Shown: positions 7,344-15,776 of the stretch, piece by piece
How positions within the stretch are numbered: position 1 is the stretch's first letter
How the letters are laid out: each line of letters starts with the position of its first letter
NCBI RefSeq assembly: GCF_965198245.1
Contig: NZ_OZ240249.1
Coordinates: forward strand, 4,216,001-4,280,000
Origin: Poriferisodalis sp965198245
GTDB taxonomy: Bacteria; Actinomycetota; Acidimicrobiia; Acidimicrobiales; Poriferisodalaceae
DNA length: 64,000 nt
Direction: 5' to 3'
Program-made: the position numbers and the translations under genes
Notes under the pieces: generated by a model
Databases searched by the model: none
The model's input: the letters and a program-made list of their open reading frames with translations, nothing else
What the model was told of the DNA's origin: nothing

Positions 7344-8884
7344 CGGTCGCCTCCGAGGCGACCCCAAGCGGCGGTGCCGGGCTGCAGCGAGTGCACGTCA
7401 TCGGCGCGTCGGCGTTGTCCGGGCGCATCAGCGGCCAGGATCGAGGCCAGATCGCCGTCTGGGGAGCGGCCGAACATCGCGGCGTGGCCGAGCGCCCAGT
7501 CGAGCCGCTCGGCGCCGTGCAGTCGGGCAAGGGTGACGGCTTGGGCCATCTTGACCTTCATGCGGCTCGTTCCCGCGGCGGCTGCTTCAACGAGCCAGGT
7601 GCGGGCGCCGTCTGCGATGGCGAGGAACTCGGCCTCGGCCGCGCTCGTCGGCTTCGGACGCCGCCCCAGCGGCCCAGCCGGGCGCGGCGGGTAGTGGGCG
7701 TCGTCGATCATCGGATGCCCGGGCGTCGAACGCTGGTGGCGGGCAACCTCGACAGGGCCCGACGGTGCGCAGTGCGTCACCACGACGTGGTCGCCGTCCA
7801 CACGCACCCACACCGTCTCATCGGCCAACGTGTGCGGGACTGAGCAGGTCACACCGCCGAAGCTGATCGTGGAGCTCCAGGAGACTTTCCGGGTTTCGCC
7901 CAGCACCGCCGTGTAAGGGGCCTCGGGCAGCGCGTGCAGCCGATGCCGTTCCTCAGCCAGCATCTCGGCCGGCCGCCGGCGGGTCACCCGATGGACCCGG
8001 GCGTTCACCTCAGCGGTGAACAACTCACAAGCCTCGACCAGTTCGGACCAGCTGGCGTAGTCGCCGCGCAGGTTCGCGTCGGTTGGCACCAAGTCGGCCT
8101 TGGCAACCCGCACCGTCGCCTCTGACCCGCCCTTGGACTCGGGGTCCGCCCGCACACACGTCGCCACCGTGATCCCGTAGTGGCCTCCGACCGCGACCAT
8201 CTCCGGATGCCTGACCGGCACCCCCGCGACGTGATCGATCGTGACCGTGCGCTCGTTGTCGGTCAACCAATACGTCGGCGCGCCGCCAAAGGCTCGCATC
8301 GCCCGATCCACACAGGCGATCACTGTGGGCAAGGTGCGGTCCCAGGTCGCGATCACCACCCGGAACCTCGACCACGCCAGCCACGCACAAAACAGATCCG
8401 TCCTTCGCCCAGAAATGACCGGACCCGCGCCCCAGTCCCACTGCGCCCACATGCCCGGCTCGGGGATCCACGGCCGATACACCCGCCGCCGACCCGCCGC
8501 GAAGCTCCTCTTGGCCTCCGCCACCGCTCGGCGCACCGTGCGGTCCGAACCCTCGAACCCCAACGCCTTCAACTTGGCATAGCAACGATCGGCGCGGATC
8601 TTGCCACAGGAGCGCTCCACCCACTCCTCGATCTTCGCCACCCACGGATCGATGATCCGTTCCCGCCGCACCGGGCCCGCACCCCCCAGCCGACCCTCGT
8701 CGCGCCTGGCCACATACGCGGCGACGGTGTGATGGGAACAACCGGCCAGCTCGCCGGCATCCCGCAACGACCCAGTCAGGTCGAACGCTTCCAACATGTT
8801 CATGATTTCCTCGCGAGACTTCACTCGCTCCTCCTGCTCGATCGCCACGGTCGCGGTCACCGGCAATTCGAGTAGGAGGAGCAC
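7340..8884 (-). CDS. istA: IS21 DDE transposase IstA
   Basis: 514 codons. The N-terminal HTH region (residues about 25-60, GSLRDAGELAGCSHHTVAAY) is followed by an rve/DDE integrase core (WAQWDWGAGPV, LTDNERTV, then the conserved Glu region) and a C-terminal beta domain. The size is normal for IstA. The 3' end overlaps istB by ATGA, so translation is coupled. A start at a downstream ATG (MNMLEAFDLTGS) is also possible. Confidence 0.93.
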   Translation of the reverse strand: MLLLLELPVTATVAIEQEERVKSREEIMNMLEAFDLTGSLRDAGELAGCSHHTVAAYVARRDEGRLGGAGPVRRERIIDPWVAKIEEWVERSCGKIRADRCYAKLKALGFEGSDRTVRRAVAEAKRSFAAGRRRVYRPWIPEPGMWAQWDWGAGPVISGRRTDLFCAWLAWSRFRVVIATWDRTLPTVIACVDRAMRAFGGAPTYWLTDNERTVTIDHVAGVPVRHPEMVAVGGHYGITVATCVRADPESKGGSEATVRVAKADLVPTDANLRGDYASWSELVEACELFTAEVNARVHRVTRRRPAEMLAEERHRLHALPEAPYTAVLGETRKVSWSSTISFGGVTCSVPHTLADETVWVRVDGDHVVVTHCAPSGPVEVARHQRSTPGHPMIDDAHYPPRPAGPLGRRPKPTSAAEAEFLAIADGARTWLVEAAAAGTSRMKVKMAQAVTLARLHGAERLDWALGHAAMFGRSPDGDLASILAADAPGQRRRADDVHSLQPGTAAWGRLGGDR

Positions 8885-9104
8885 CCCGCCGCGGTGGACC
8901 CCGACGGAAGATGGACTTCAACGCGGGCAGTTCTGTTGACCGCCGCCGGGCAGTTCTGTTGACCGCCAACGGGCAGCTACATGGCCGCCACTGGGCAGAA
9001 TCTCATGACCGCCGACAGACGGGTATCGGTCCGATTGGCACGACGATGCTGACATGCAGAGATTACTCTCCGGTTGGCAGTCTTGATTGCGAGGTGAACT
9101 CTTG

Positions 9105-10475
9105 ATGCGGTCACGACAGCGAAGATCGTTGATCGCTGTGGGCATTGCATCTTTGCTGTTCATGGCTGGCTGTCAGGGGGCAGCGGACGAGTCCGTTGTC
9201 ACCGATCCGGTGCCGACCGTGACTGCGATCGACACCACGACGTCTGATGCGGTGAGCGTCACGGGTCCCGACGACACCGAAGCGTCCGAACCAAGCACCA
9301 CGATGCCCGCAGCGCCTGAGGTGCCCGCGACGACGGCAGCTGAGGCCGAGGAAGCCGTCGAACCTGAGCCTGACGAACCGGACGAAGCCGAAGATGGCGG
9401 TGCCGCAGAATCAGAATCTGCGTCCGAGCAGCCGGCTGAACCGCCGCCGCTTTGTCACGAGTTGGAGTTCGATCCCGATGATGCTGCGGGGTTCGGGCGT
9501 GTCGACTTGTCGTATTACTCAGCTTTGGAGGCGTCAGATGAGGACTTCCAGGTCGTCGCGACGATCTCTCCCCATCCCTTCTATGCCAGTGCGGCCGCTC
9601 ACGACCGGGACGGGAGCCGGCGAGTCCACCCGGAAGCACGTGAGCCGCAAACACTCGTCGTCGAGATCACGGACACCGAGGGCCGCACACAACGGCACCT
9701 GCTGCCGCTGGACCCGCCCGAGGTTCTTCCGGATCACTTGCACTACGCCGTCATTCCCGAAGTGCTCATCATCGGCCCGAGAGGCTGGATGTTCGCCGCA
9801 AGCGGCATCACCTATCTGAGCATCCGAGAACTCATTCCCGGCGACTTTGACGAAAAAGGCCCACGCAGCAGCTATGTTAGCGATTGGCCCTGGCCGGGTG
9901 AGTCTCCTCACGATATAGACGGCCTGTATCTCTATGTTCATACCGGAGGTAACGCCCGAGGCCTCAATTGTTTCGTGTCCTTCGAAGACCTGGGAATTTC
10001 CCAAGCCGACTGGTACCTATACGGTTTTCGCACTATGAAGGGTTATCTCGTCCCGGATGAATACCGCGGCCTTTTCTGGCATTCAGAGTGGGGTGGCATC
10101 CCCGTACGATCTGATTTGCCTGAGAGTTCGGGCGAGTGCTGTGAACTATTCGCACTGAACGAAGGCTATGCGCTGACTACGAACAATGTTGCCGGGGGAT
10201 ACGGACCGCGGGCAGAGTGGCCTCCGAAGCTATTCTATTCCTTGGACGGAGTCCAGTGGCAAGAGGTGGCCTTGCCGCAAAGTGATTTGACGCTGGCTGA
10301 TGGCGTGGATACTGCAGACATGTGGGTGTGCAGTATCGAGGCAACAAACACGGGCATTCGAATTGTCGAAGGTCGCAGCCTCCGCTTTGACTCACCCGCT
10401 CCATGTGACGAGACTCGCGAGTGGACTGTCGATGATGACTTTAGCAATTGGCGCCTTCAGGAGCCGGGGTCGTGA
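9105..10475 (+). CDS. Secreted lipoprotein of unknown function
   Basis: 456 codons from the ATG at 9105, chosen because GAGGTG lies 8 nt upstream; a TTG at 9087 is the alternative. Basic N-terminus, hydrophobic stretch and the lipobox LLFMAGC mark a lipoprotein signal peptide. Residues about 25-115 are a low-complexity Thr/Glu/Pro/Asp linker, as in wall-spanning actinobacterial lipoproteins. The remaining 340 residues have mixed beta character with repeated Trp and Gly (YSLDGVQWQEVALP) and several Cys. I do not recognise the family. It lies alone next to the IS21 element. Confidence 0.8.
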   Translation: MRSRQRRSLIAVGIASLLFMAGCQGAADESVVTDPVPTVTAIDTTTSDAVSVTGPDDTEASEPSTTMPAAPEVPATTAAEAEEAVEPEPDEPDEAEDGGAAESESASEQPAEPPPLCHELEFDPDDAAGFGRVDLSYYSALEASDEDFQVVATISPHPFYASAAAHDRDGSRRVHPEAREPQTLVVEITDTEGRTQRHLLPLDPPEVLPDHLHYAVIPEVLIIGPRGWMFAASGITYLSIRELIPGDFDEKGPRSSYVSDWPWPGESPHDIDGLYLYVHTGGNARGLNCFVSFEDLGISQADWYLYGFRTMKGYLVPDEYRGLFWHSEWGGIPVRSDLPESSGECCELFALNEGYALTTNNVAGGYGPRAEWPPKLFYSLDGVQWQEVALPQSDLTLADGVDTADMWVCSIEATNTGIRIVEGRSLRFDSPAPCDETREWTVDDDFSNWRLQEPGS

Positions 10476-11025
10476 GTCTGCAGCAGGGCTATGTCAGCGC
10501 GATTGCAGAATCGTCGCGGTTGACAAGTGCTTTGCCTAGCAGCCCTCGACGCTGGCGGCGGAGATGATCCTGAGCGCATCAGATCGATTCGGGCAAATTG
10601 AGCAGCGTTCCGCTGTGTTCCGGAGTCACTGCTGCTGACATCGCAATGCGACGGCTTCCTATGGTGCGCGCAGCCGCTCGAATGCGCGCAAAGACCACGT
10701 TCGGCCAGATTCTTGCGTTTTGGCCGTCTGTGAACCCGATTTCGATGACCTGAGCATCGCTCAGCCCCTCATTTTGCCCGCATTTTCGGCATTTTGTGGC
10801 GTTTTGTGCGTTTTGTGGCTTGTTTGGGAGCCGAAACTGAGGCCCGGCACGCCTCCTGTTGGCTGATTTGAGGGCTTCTGGAGGTCATTTCGGGACGTTC
10901 GTCGCCAATCTCATCTCTGCGGGCTGGAATCGGCACGTGTCTGGCGGCTCTGCTGGGGCAGATCGCGCTTGTACCGATCTGGGTACTCTGTGGCTGTCGG
11001 TTGAGTACGCACGGCCGGAGGGGAA
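10476..11025. other. 550-nt intergenic stretch with phased T-tracts
   Basis: No convincing gene in either strand. The notable content is a set of TTTT tracts at 10772, 10783, 10792, 10802 and 10811, spaced 9-11 bp, embedded in CATTTTG/CGTTTTG units. That spacing matches the helical repeat and suggests intrinsically curved DNA. Confidence 0.5.
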
Positions 11026-11430
11026 GTGTTAACGGTTCTCGCTAATTTCGACGGTGGGACCTTGGCACCCTTGCTGTGGACCATCGACGGTGGGGGCTTG
11101 GCGGCCGGGGTGTATTGCCTGCCGTCTGTCGTGGCGCTGTTGCGGAGGCAACCTCGCACTGGCCGCATCATTGCATTGAACGTTCTGGGAGGGTGGACAG
11201 TTGTCGGTTGGCTGCTTGCGCTCAGTTGGTCTTGCGCCGACCCGAACGAGCGGCGGCAGCAACGCGGCTCTTGGTCCAGCCCCAGCTCGAGTCCTCTGGT
11301 AGCTCCGCGTCCCCGGCGAACAGCACCAGCAACAGCCATCGTCTCCGAAACCGAAGATCGCATCCGAGAACGCCCCCAGACCAGCCGCAAAACGCAGCCC
11401 GATCACCACGACACACCAGAATCAGACTGA
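11026..11430 (+). CDS. Superinfection-immunity-like small membrane protein
   Basis: 134 codons from GTG with GGAGGGG just upstream. Two hydrophobic helices flank a basic loop: LPSVVALLRRQPRTGRII then LNVLGGWTVVGWLLALSW. The pattern LPxxxAxxR...N..xGWTxxGWxxAL is the signature of the T4 Imm-like superinfection immunity family (PF14373), whose phage members block DNA injection by related phages. Bacterial chromosomal members are common and mostly untested. The C-terminal 60 residues are polar, Ser/Pro/Arg-rich and probably disordered. Confidence 0.75.
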   Translation: MLTVLANFDGGTLAPLLWTIDGGGLAAGVYCLPSVVALLRRQPRTGRIIALNVLGGWTVVGWLLALSWSCADPNERRQQRGSWSSPSSSPLVAPRPRRTAPATAIVSETEDRIRERPQTSRKTQPDHHDTPESD

Positions 11431-11525
11431 ACGACGCCAACTATTCCGCACCGCTTCCCGCATTGCTTTTCGCACAGGTTCCAGTTGAGGTGGGATGCGG
11501 ACAGTGTGGTTGCACCGCGGGAGCC

Positions 11526-11780
11526 TCAGCCGTCAGCGACTTCTTCGATCCAGTCTTGCTGTTCACGCAGCAGCGATGTGCACAGCATGATCGCCAAGAG
11601 GGCGTTTTCTCGCGTCAGGTGCGCGACGGTCGGCAGATTGACCGTCGCATGCCGCGATGTCGTCTCGGGGATCGGATCGTCGCGGTTGGGGTAGAAGCCG
11701 TGGAAGAAGCTCGGGATAAGCGACAGCAAGGCTCGGCGCGGCGTACCCAGTTGCGATCGGACATCGCTTGAGTCGGGCAC
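11526..11780 (-). pseudogene. C-terminal fragment of a HEPN/abortive-infection-like protein (tentative)
   Basis: 84 codons. The sequence SRHATVNLPTVAHLTRENA followed by LLAIMLCTSLLREQ resembles the C-terminal helical end of many uncharacterised HEPN or Abi-type proteins (pattern SRH.tvH...T..NAL.alML..SLL). Nothing upstream on the same strand continues it, so it looks like a remnant of a longer gene. Assignment rests on pattern memory only. Confidence 0.35.
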
Positions 11781-11896
11781 TTCGAGTTCTCGCTGCGCGT
11801 GTGAATACTTCTTCTTGAGCGACTTCTTCTATGCCTCGCGTTCCGCCTCAGATTCAAAGGACGTGACCCGGCGTCTCGAAGCCCATATCGCCGGCC

Positions 11897-12664
11897 TCAA
11901 GCCTCCTTTATCTGAGGAAGCCGCTCGCTGGCATCGACCCAGCGAGCCAGCACGCTGACCACTGCGAGCTGCTCAAGGGCCTCTTGCTCGCTCAAGTCGA
12001 CCGCATGATGACCCGAGAGGTTGCGAATGCCCGAAGTCACAGCGGTGCCGAGACTCATGGCACCGAGATGCGCCGAACGCCAGGTCTCGGAGTCTTCCGC
12101 ATCTACGAAGGTGATTCGAAGACGAGGACTGTCTTCGCTGGCTTCGTCGAGCGAGAACGCCTGCTCGTAGAGGCGCTTGCCCGAGAGGTCCCGTCTGCCA
12201 AGTCGGGCACGTGCCTTGTGCTGCACGACTTCAGCGGCCGCGTGGACTGCGTCGCGGTAGTACCCGTCGTCCCAGCGACTGCTCGCTGCTTCCCAGACCC
12301 AGTCGTGAAGGCCGTCGGCTCTGAGCGCAGGGCCTCGCGTCGGAAACAGAGCCTCCCTGCGGTCGGCATGGCCGAGAATGCCGGCGAGACGCTCGACGGC
12401 TTCATTGGCGTCGCGCCACAGCCAGAACTGGCCCTGCGGCTTGAATCTGTCCGGAGGTTCGTCAGGGTCGATGACTCCGGCGATCTGCTCGATGAGCGGC
12501 TGCAACCGAAGCAGCTGAAAATGCGACGGGTGCTCCCAAGGGCTGGTTGTCGGAGAATCGCAATCGTGGGGTCTGTCAGCGTCATTTACGAACTTGTTCT
12601 GCGCCAACAGATGAAGGAACTCGCTGATTGTTCGCTGCGCTTCCTCGATGTCGAGTTCAGCCAT
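11897..12664 (-). CDS. TIGR02391-family protein (Hypoth_Ymh)
   Basis: 255 codons from the ATG at 12664, which has GGAG 7 nt upstream; a TTG 12 nt earlier is less likely. The C-terminal 130 residues carry the family pattern: YYRDAVHAAAEVVQHKAR, then a GKRLYEQAFS block, then GAMSLGTAVTSGIRNLSGHH and LEQLAVVSVLARWVD. TIGR02391 proteins are often found in phage, restriction and defence neighbourhoods; their biochemical role is unknown to me. It lies 102 nt after the unknown gene at 12767-13402 and probably shares its transcript. Confidence 0.75.
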   Translation of the reverse strand: MAELDIEEAQRTISEFLHLLAQNKFVNDADRPHDCDSPTTSPWEHPSHFQLLRLQPLIEQIAGVIDPDEPPDRFKPQGQFWLWRDANEAVERLAGILGHADRREALFPTRGPALRADGLHDWVWEAASSRWDDGYYRDAVHAAAEVVQHKARARLGRRDLSGKRLYEQAFSLDEASEDSPRLRITFVDAEDSETWRSAHLGAMSLGTAVTSGIRNLSGHHAVDLSEQEALEQLAVVSVLARWVDASERLPQIKEA

Positions 12665-12766
12665 CACGATCTCCAAACTCCGTGTCGACCCTGATCGGGT
12701 CTCTGGCCCGAGCAGCGCGCAATGTACCTGCGGACTCTTACGGAGCGATCTTGCTGTCTCGTGATG

Positions 12767-13402
12767 TCATGCAGCCGCAGGCGCCTTGTCGCTGCTTTGG
12801 GTGTGCTGCTGCGTGTGTCCCGTGAACTGGTGTTGCTCGACGATGCGAAGCAGGCTGGGGTCTCTGATCTCGTAGCACAGCAGTGCGACTCGTTTGAGTG
12901 CGACCATGCGCTCTCGTTCGTGGATCGCGGGGTCGGCGATAGCTTCGAGATATCCCTGCACCGCGATCTGCCCCGACTCGTATGAGCTGTGGTATCCCAA
13001 GGTGCTGAGCAGGTCCGCGATGCGCGCGCGCACCAACGGATGAAGGCCGTCTTCGCAGGCGAGTTGCGCCCAGGCATCTCGGATCGAGTTGTCGACGCGG
13101 CCCAGCGGCGGCGGGCACACGAGCATGGAGTCGGACTCGACATCTGTCCATCCCGGCACCCACTCCCCGAACGCCAAGTCCGAACGAGCACCGGGCCGGA
13201 CTGATCGCGTCTCATACCCGCACGCGACCGACAACGCCGCAAGCACCCGACCGGGATCATCACAGCTTTCGCGGTGTTCGTCTATGCGTCGGCGCAGGTC
13301 CTCCAGCGTGAACGATGACACCTCGGAGTCCTCCACAAGATCAGCGCAGAACCCATTGACAGTCTGCACACAGGAACCAAGTTCAAGAGTTGTATCAGTC
13401 AT
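12767..13402 (-). CDS. Hypothetical protein, first gene ahead of TIGR02391-like gene
   Basis: 211 codons from the ATG at 13402 (MTDTTLELGS); a longer frame to 13450 has no support. Mostly helical and acidic, with a Tyr/Leu-rich HPLVRARIADLLSTLGYHSS region that resembles HEAT- or TPR-like helical pairs, and an ERERMVALKRVALLCYEI helix. The last 20 residues (His/Gln-rich) look unlike the rest, so the 3' end may be truncated or frameshifted. I do not recognise the family. Confidence 0.6.
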   Translation of the reverse strand: MTDTTLELGSCVQTVNGFCADLVEDSEVSSFTLEDLRRRIDEHRESCDDPGRVLAALSVACGYETRSVRPGARSDLAFGEWVPGWTDVESDSMLVCPPPLGRVDNSIRDAWAQLACEDGLHPLVRARIADLLSTLGYHSSYESGQIAVQGYLEAIADPAIHERERMVALKRVALLCYEIRDPSLLRIVEQHQFTGHTQQHTQSSDKAPAAA

Positions 13403-13676
13403 AGAGGGAACGTAACGAGAGCCGCACCGCAAGGAACCGAATAGCGCCAAGCACCCGCGGGAGCCATGCCATCGAGAGCCGATGGGGAGGCGCCTGACGG
13501 CGAGATCGGGCTATTTCGCTGATGCGACTCTGACAGACCACCGTGCCTCGCCGAGATCCGCTGGCTGTGTACTCCAGTTCAGCGGCAGCCGGCCGATGTG
13601 TCCGAGAGTTCCCGTGCGGTCTGCGACCTCGGCGCTGCTTCGGGGCCGTTCGGGGTCTGAGGGCATTCTCGGGACT

Positions 13677-14015
13677 ATGACAGCGGCACAGCGTGAGAGG
13701 CAGTTCAAGAAGCAGCGGGTGGTGGAGTGCGTGCGCGCTGGCAGCACTGTGACGGCAGCAGCACAAGCCGCAGGCGTCAGCGTGAGCACTGTGGCGCGGT
13801 GGCGACAAGCTGATCCGATGCTGTATCGGCAGGTCGCGTCGGCGCTCGCGGACCGTGACTTCGGTTCGCGAGCCTGCCGCGGTCCGTCGGCAGCGAGCTT
13901 CGACGCGATGTCATGGCTGGAGGCAGTCCAATTCATCGAAGAATTCCTGCAACAAGCCGAAGAAGCAGGCGAGCTTGACGTCGACCTCTCCGACATGGAC
14001 GGGCCGCTCGGGTGA
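13677..14015 (+). CDS. Small helix-turn-helix protein
   Basis: 112 codons from the ATG at 13677; the frame extends upstream without a stop but has no protein-like composition there. Residues about 8-45 (QFKKQRVVECVRAGSTVTAA, AQAAGVSVSTVARWRQADP) form a homeodomain-like HTH as in transposase N-termini and small terminase-like proteins. The C-terminal 40 residues are acidic (FLQQAEEAGELDVDLSDMD). Probably a DNA-binding protein of mobile or regulatory origin. Confidence 0.55.
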   Translation: MTAAQRERQFKKQRVVECVRAGSTVTAAAQAAGVSVSTVARWRQADPMLYRQVASALADRDFGSRACRGPSAASFDAMSWLEAVQFIEEFLQQAEEAGELDVDLSDMDGPLG

Positions 14016-14090
14016 ACCGCAGCGAGCGGCGGTTGCGCGCCAATTGGTCGGTTGTGCGATTTGCTCAAGGGCCGGCCGCGTGAGCGGGGG

Positions 14091-14354
14091 TCAAGCTCCG
14101 TTGCTGACAATCACGACGATCAACGTGTCCGCTGTGTCTGGACGGCTCGTCACGCCACAAGTCGCACTGGCTTTTTGAACCCCATGAGGCGTTCGAATTC
14201 GTCTTGCCTGCGAGGCGGCGAGCAAAGATGCCTGCCGTGCTGCGTCCCACTCTCGCTCCACAACTAGAGGGGCAGCGTTTCCGTGGCGACATCGTCCAGA
14301 AAACCGCGTCCCAAGATCCACGCCACGAAGCTCAGCGTATTGCCCGTTCCGCAA
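14091..14354 (-). pseudogene. Degenerate PP2C phosphatase fragment
   Basis: The frame contains TADTLIVVIVSNGA, matching TADTTAIVILSDGA of the PP2C-like protein at 19469-20113, and an upstream segment (HGNAAPLVVEREWDAAR) that aligns with its GDTLPVLLWSEGGSWHGR. The metal-binding DG of that motif is changed to NG and the frame lacks the N-terminal DGxGG motif. It reads as a decayed second copy. The rest of 14016-14548 holds nothing else I can support. Confidence 0.5.
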
Positions 14355-14548
14355 GAGATGCGAGGCCGAGGGGCGGCTTGAACGGGGTGCGCTGGCACCA
14401 AGAGGGCCACTCGTCGGTTGGCTACGCCGAACGCGATCTACCCCTCATGCACGATTCTCGATACCCCCAGTTGAACAAGCCGCTATTCTGCATGCAGGAT
14501 ACGATGCGAACGGCGCCGAAGTACACGGGGTAGCGTGGGATTGGAACG

Positions 14549-15742
14549 ATGAACTCAATGGTCACGACAGACGACAATCCCACTGCGGTCGATGTCAAAA
14601 TCGACAAGCTGACGTCGGATGCAGATGTCTATGCACTCGTTGATTCGCTGCGCGAAGCGAGTTCGTCGAGTTCGGCACCGATTGCACTCGACTTCCGGAG
14701 CCTTGCGCGAGCCAGACCACAGCGAATCAATGCACATCGAACCGAAATAGTTGCAAACGCTTTGCTCACTGAGTTTGCCGAAACAGACTTGATAGTTCAC
14801 CCACCGTCAAGTCCTAATGGCCGCAAGAATCTCGAACGTGCTGGCTTGGCCTTTGCGATTAGGCAAAGACCGCCTCGCTTGACTCACTTGGAAACTGATC
14901 GGCAGAAAGAGTCTTGGCCAGCTGTTGATTGGGGCCGCACGTGGTCGCCGTTCGACTCGAACTTCCGGCAGCGCATATTTGAGGTCGGTGACGAGCCTGA
15001 CGTACTGTTGGATGGCAAGTTTGTTACGTTTCTTAATCCGCACGCGTACGCTGCCGATGATGACCTCGTCTGGGAATTGACTGAAAATCAGGCAGGCGAG
15101 TGGATTTCACAGCTCGTCAGGACTCGGCCGACATGGGTTGACAGCGTGCACGAATTGGGTGAACGCAAAAAGACACAACAGGAACTGATTGGGAAGCTTC
15201 GCAGAGTAATTTATGAGCTGGTAACTAACCTTTCCTATGCATTCTGTAGCCACAATGTGGCGGGTCGCGCGCGGCGGAACTTCTTGCAGCGCTCTTATGT
15301 GCAGCTGTATGTGACTCGTGGTGGCACGAATAGCTTCGATCGTCTGCACTTCGTCGCTGCAGACACTGGGTTCGGCATAGTCGCGACGCTCTTGCCCAAG
15401 TTGGTCAGGAGCGGAGAGTACGACGAGTCTAGCTCTGAGTTGATCATACGTCAGCTGATCAATACAGAGCTGCCAGACTACGGGCGAAGCAGCGGTCGAG
15501 GATACGACCGCATTACATCGATCCTCAAAGAGTATAGCGGCGATCTCTTCTTGACGACTGGTTTCGCTAATTCATCCGGCCAATGTCAAACGATGCGCGC
15601 ACATTCGCAGTATGTGGCCGCGGAATCTTCCAAGCTAAGAATCATTCGCGATGAGCGTCTCCGTTTTCGTGGAACTACTGCACACGTGATACTCCGACTT
15701 GACGAGAGCAACCGAGACGACCTCGACAAGACAACGGTCTAG
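14549..15742 (+). CDS. GHKL-type ATPase protein of a two-gene accessory module
   Basis: 397 codons. Residues about 45-105 look STAS-like (APIALDFRSLAR, then IVANALLTEF). The second half has the GHKL (Hsp90/histidine-kinase-type) ATP-binding landmarks in order: N-box YELVTNLSYAF (about 222-232), G1 box ADTGFGI (about 271-277), G2-like SSGRGYDRI (about 314-322) and a closing strand GTTAHVILRL. No phosphoacceptor His domain or sensor is evident, so it is not a standard kinase. It immediately precedes the phosphoribosyltransferase-like gene at 15777. By eye, the base composition is less GC-rich than in the core genes, which suggests recent transfer. Role probably in conflict or stress response (inference). 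Confidence 0.7.
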   Translation: MNSMVTTDDNPTAVDVKIDKLTSDADVYALVDSLREASSSSSAPIALDFRSLARARPQRINAHRTEIVANALLTEFAETDLIVHPPSSPNGRKNLERAGLAFAIRQRPPRLTHLETDRQKESWPAVDWGRTWSPFDSNFRQRIFEVGDEPDVLLDGKFVTFLNPHAYAADDDLVWELTENQAGEWISQLVRTRPTWVDSVHELGERKKTQQELIGKLRRVIYELVTNLSYAFCSHNVAGRARRNFLQRSYVQLYVTRGGTNSFDRLHFVAADTGFGIVATLLPKLVRSGEYDESSSELIIRQLINTELPDYGRSSGRGYDRITSILKEYSGDLFLTTGFANSSGQCQTMRAHSQYVAAESSKLRIIRDERLRFRGTTAHVILRLDESNRDDLDKTTV

Positions 15743-15776
15743 CGCAGACCGACTGGTGGGATCTAGGAACGCGACC

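Larger units (their letters stand above)
6500..8997 (-). mobile_element. IS21-family insertion sequence (about 2.5 kb)
   Basis: istA and istB lie in their usual overlapping order. The termini begin TGCCCAGTGGCGG at 6500 and end with the complement, CCGCCACTGGGCA, at 8997. Each end carries about three spaced copies of a CTGCCC(A/G)GTGGCGG-like box (6500-6577 and about 8925-8997), which is the multiple transposase-binding arrangement of IS21 elements. I could not identify a clear target duplication: flanks GGGATC and GAATC are only similar. Both genes are intact, so the element may be active. Confidence 0.88.

Noticed and set aside
6493..9003. Target duplication of the IS21 element
   Set aside because: Flanks (GGGATC, GAATC) are similar but not identical; no reliable duplication can be given.
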